A stretch of 5,716 nt of DNA from Candidatus Scatousia excrementipullorum (lineage in GTDB: Bacteria; Cyanobacteriota; Vampirovibrionia; Gastranaerophilales; Gastranaerophilaceae), in assembly GCA_017694215.1 (NCBI GenBank), contig JADIND010000116.1, positions 1 through 5,716 of the forward strand. The letters are read 5' to 3'. Every line of letters starts with the position of its first letter. Positions within the stretch are counted from its first letter, which is position 1. The position numbers and the translations under genes are program-made. This document shows, one piece after another, positions 5,661 to 5,716 of this stretch. Under the pieces are notes generated by a model. That model was not told the DNA's origin. It searched no databases and worked only from the letters and a program-made list of their open reading frames with translations.

Positions 5661-5716
5661 ACAGTTCAGGAATTTTGGGACAGTTCAGGAATTTTGGGAC
5701 AGTTCAGGAATTTTGG
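5661..5716 (-). repeat. Tandem 19-bp repeats at the right edge, likely transposon-end binding sites
   Basis: Three head-to-tail copies of ACAGTTCAGGAATTTTGGG start at 5661, 5680 and 5699. The first two are identical, and the third matches as far as it goes (18 bases) before the window stops. A degenerate fourth copy (11 of 19) precedes them at 5642-5660. On the minus strand each unit can be phased as TGTCCCAAAATTCCTGAAC, so every unit begins with TGT, the start typical of Mu/Tn7/Tn5053-type ends. The array lies upstream of the transposase gene, where such elements carry an end. The alternative is a plasmid iteron array, but no replication gene is in view. How many copies follow is unknown. 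Confidence 0.6.

Noticed and set aside
5661..5716. CRISPR array
   Set aside because: The 19-bp units are contiguous with no unique spacers between them.
5661..5716. Plasmid iteron origin
   Set aside because: The unit length would fit, but no replication initiator or DnaA-box cluster is visible, and related sequences occur at the transposase promoter, which favours a transposon role. It is not fully excluded, since the window ends here.

Overview
This AT-rich window carries most of a Mu/Tn7-type DDE transposon on the minus strand. Reading from high to low coordinates, the order is: a repeat-rich 1.2-kb end and control region (about 4515-5716), a MuA/TnsB-type transposase (4514-2442), a MuB/TnsC-type AAA+ ATPase (2442-1711), an unassigned 414-residue DNA-binding protein (1760-516), and, after a 77-bp gap, the first 146 codons of a DUF262 (GmrS/SspE N-terminal type) protein that runs off the left edge (438 to <1). 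No tRNA, rRNA, CRISPR array or phage structural gene is visible.

The three transposition genes form one tightly packed, translationally coupled operon. The transposase stop and the ATPase start overlap as TAATG, and the ATPase and the third gene overlap by 50 bp. Each gene has a clear Shine-Dalgarno sequence. The transposase has the Mu-type N-terminal HTH, a complete D-D-E triad (D285, D352, E398), the C-terminal barrel region and the short tail that contacts the ATPase in this family. The ATPase has Walker A and B but lacks the extra N-terminal HTH of MuB. The third protein is neither TniQ nor TnsA. By eye it repeats, in the same order, the DNA-binding modules of the transposase N-terminus but has no catalytic core. 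It is the most novel element here.

The upstream region looks like a transposon end fused to a control region. A 19-bp unit, TGTCCCAAAATTCCTGAAC on the minus strand, occurs as three tandem copies that run into the right edge (5661-5716). A 14-bp core lies in inverted orientation at 5570-5583, and a diverged copy (14/19) overlaps the -10 box of the likely transposase promoter (4604-4622). This suggests that the end-binding protein also represses its own operon, as in phage Mu. Other structure includes a perfect 8-bp inverted repeat in the leader with a related copy about 150 bp upstream, a 17-bp inverted repeat pair 700 bp apart, and a cluster of TGTCY-type motifs.

The low GC, strong AGGAG ribosome sites and ATG starts suggest a low-GC bacterium. 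The host phylum cannot be fixed from this window. The opposite end of the element is not seen, so the DUF262 gene may be cargo (a defence-type gene) or a flanking host gene.
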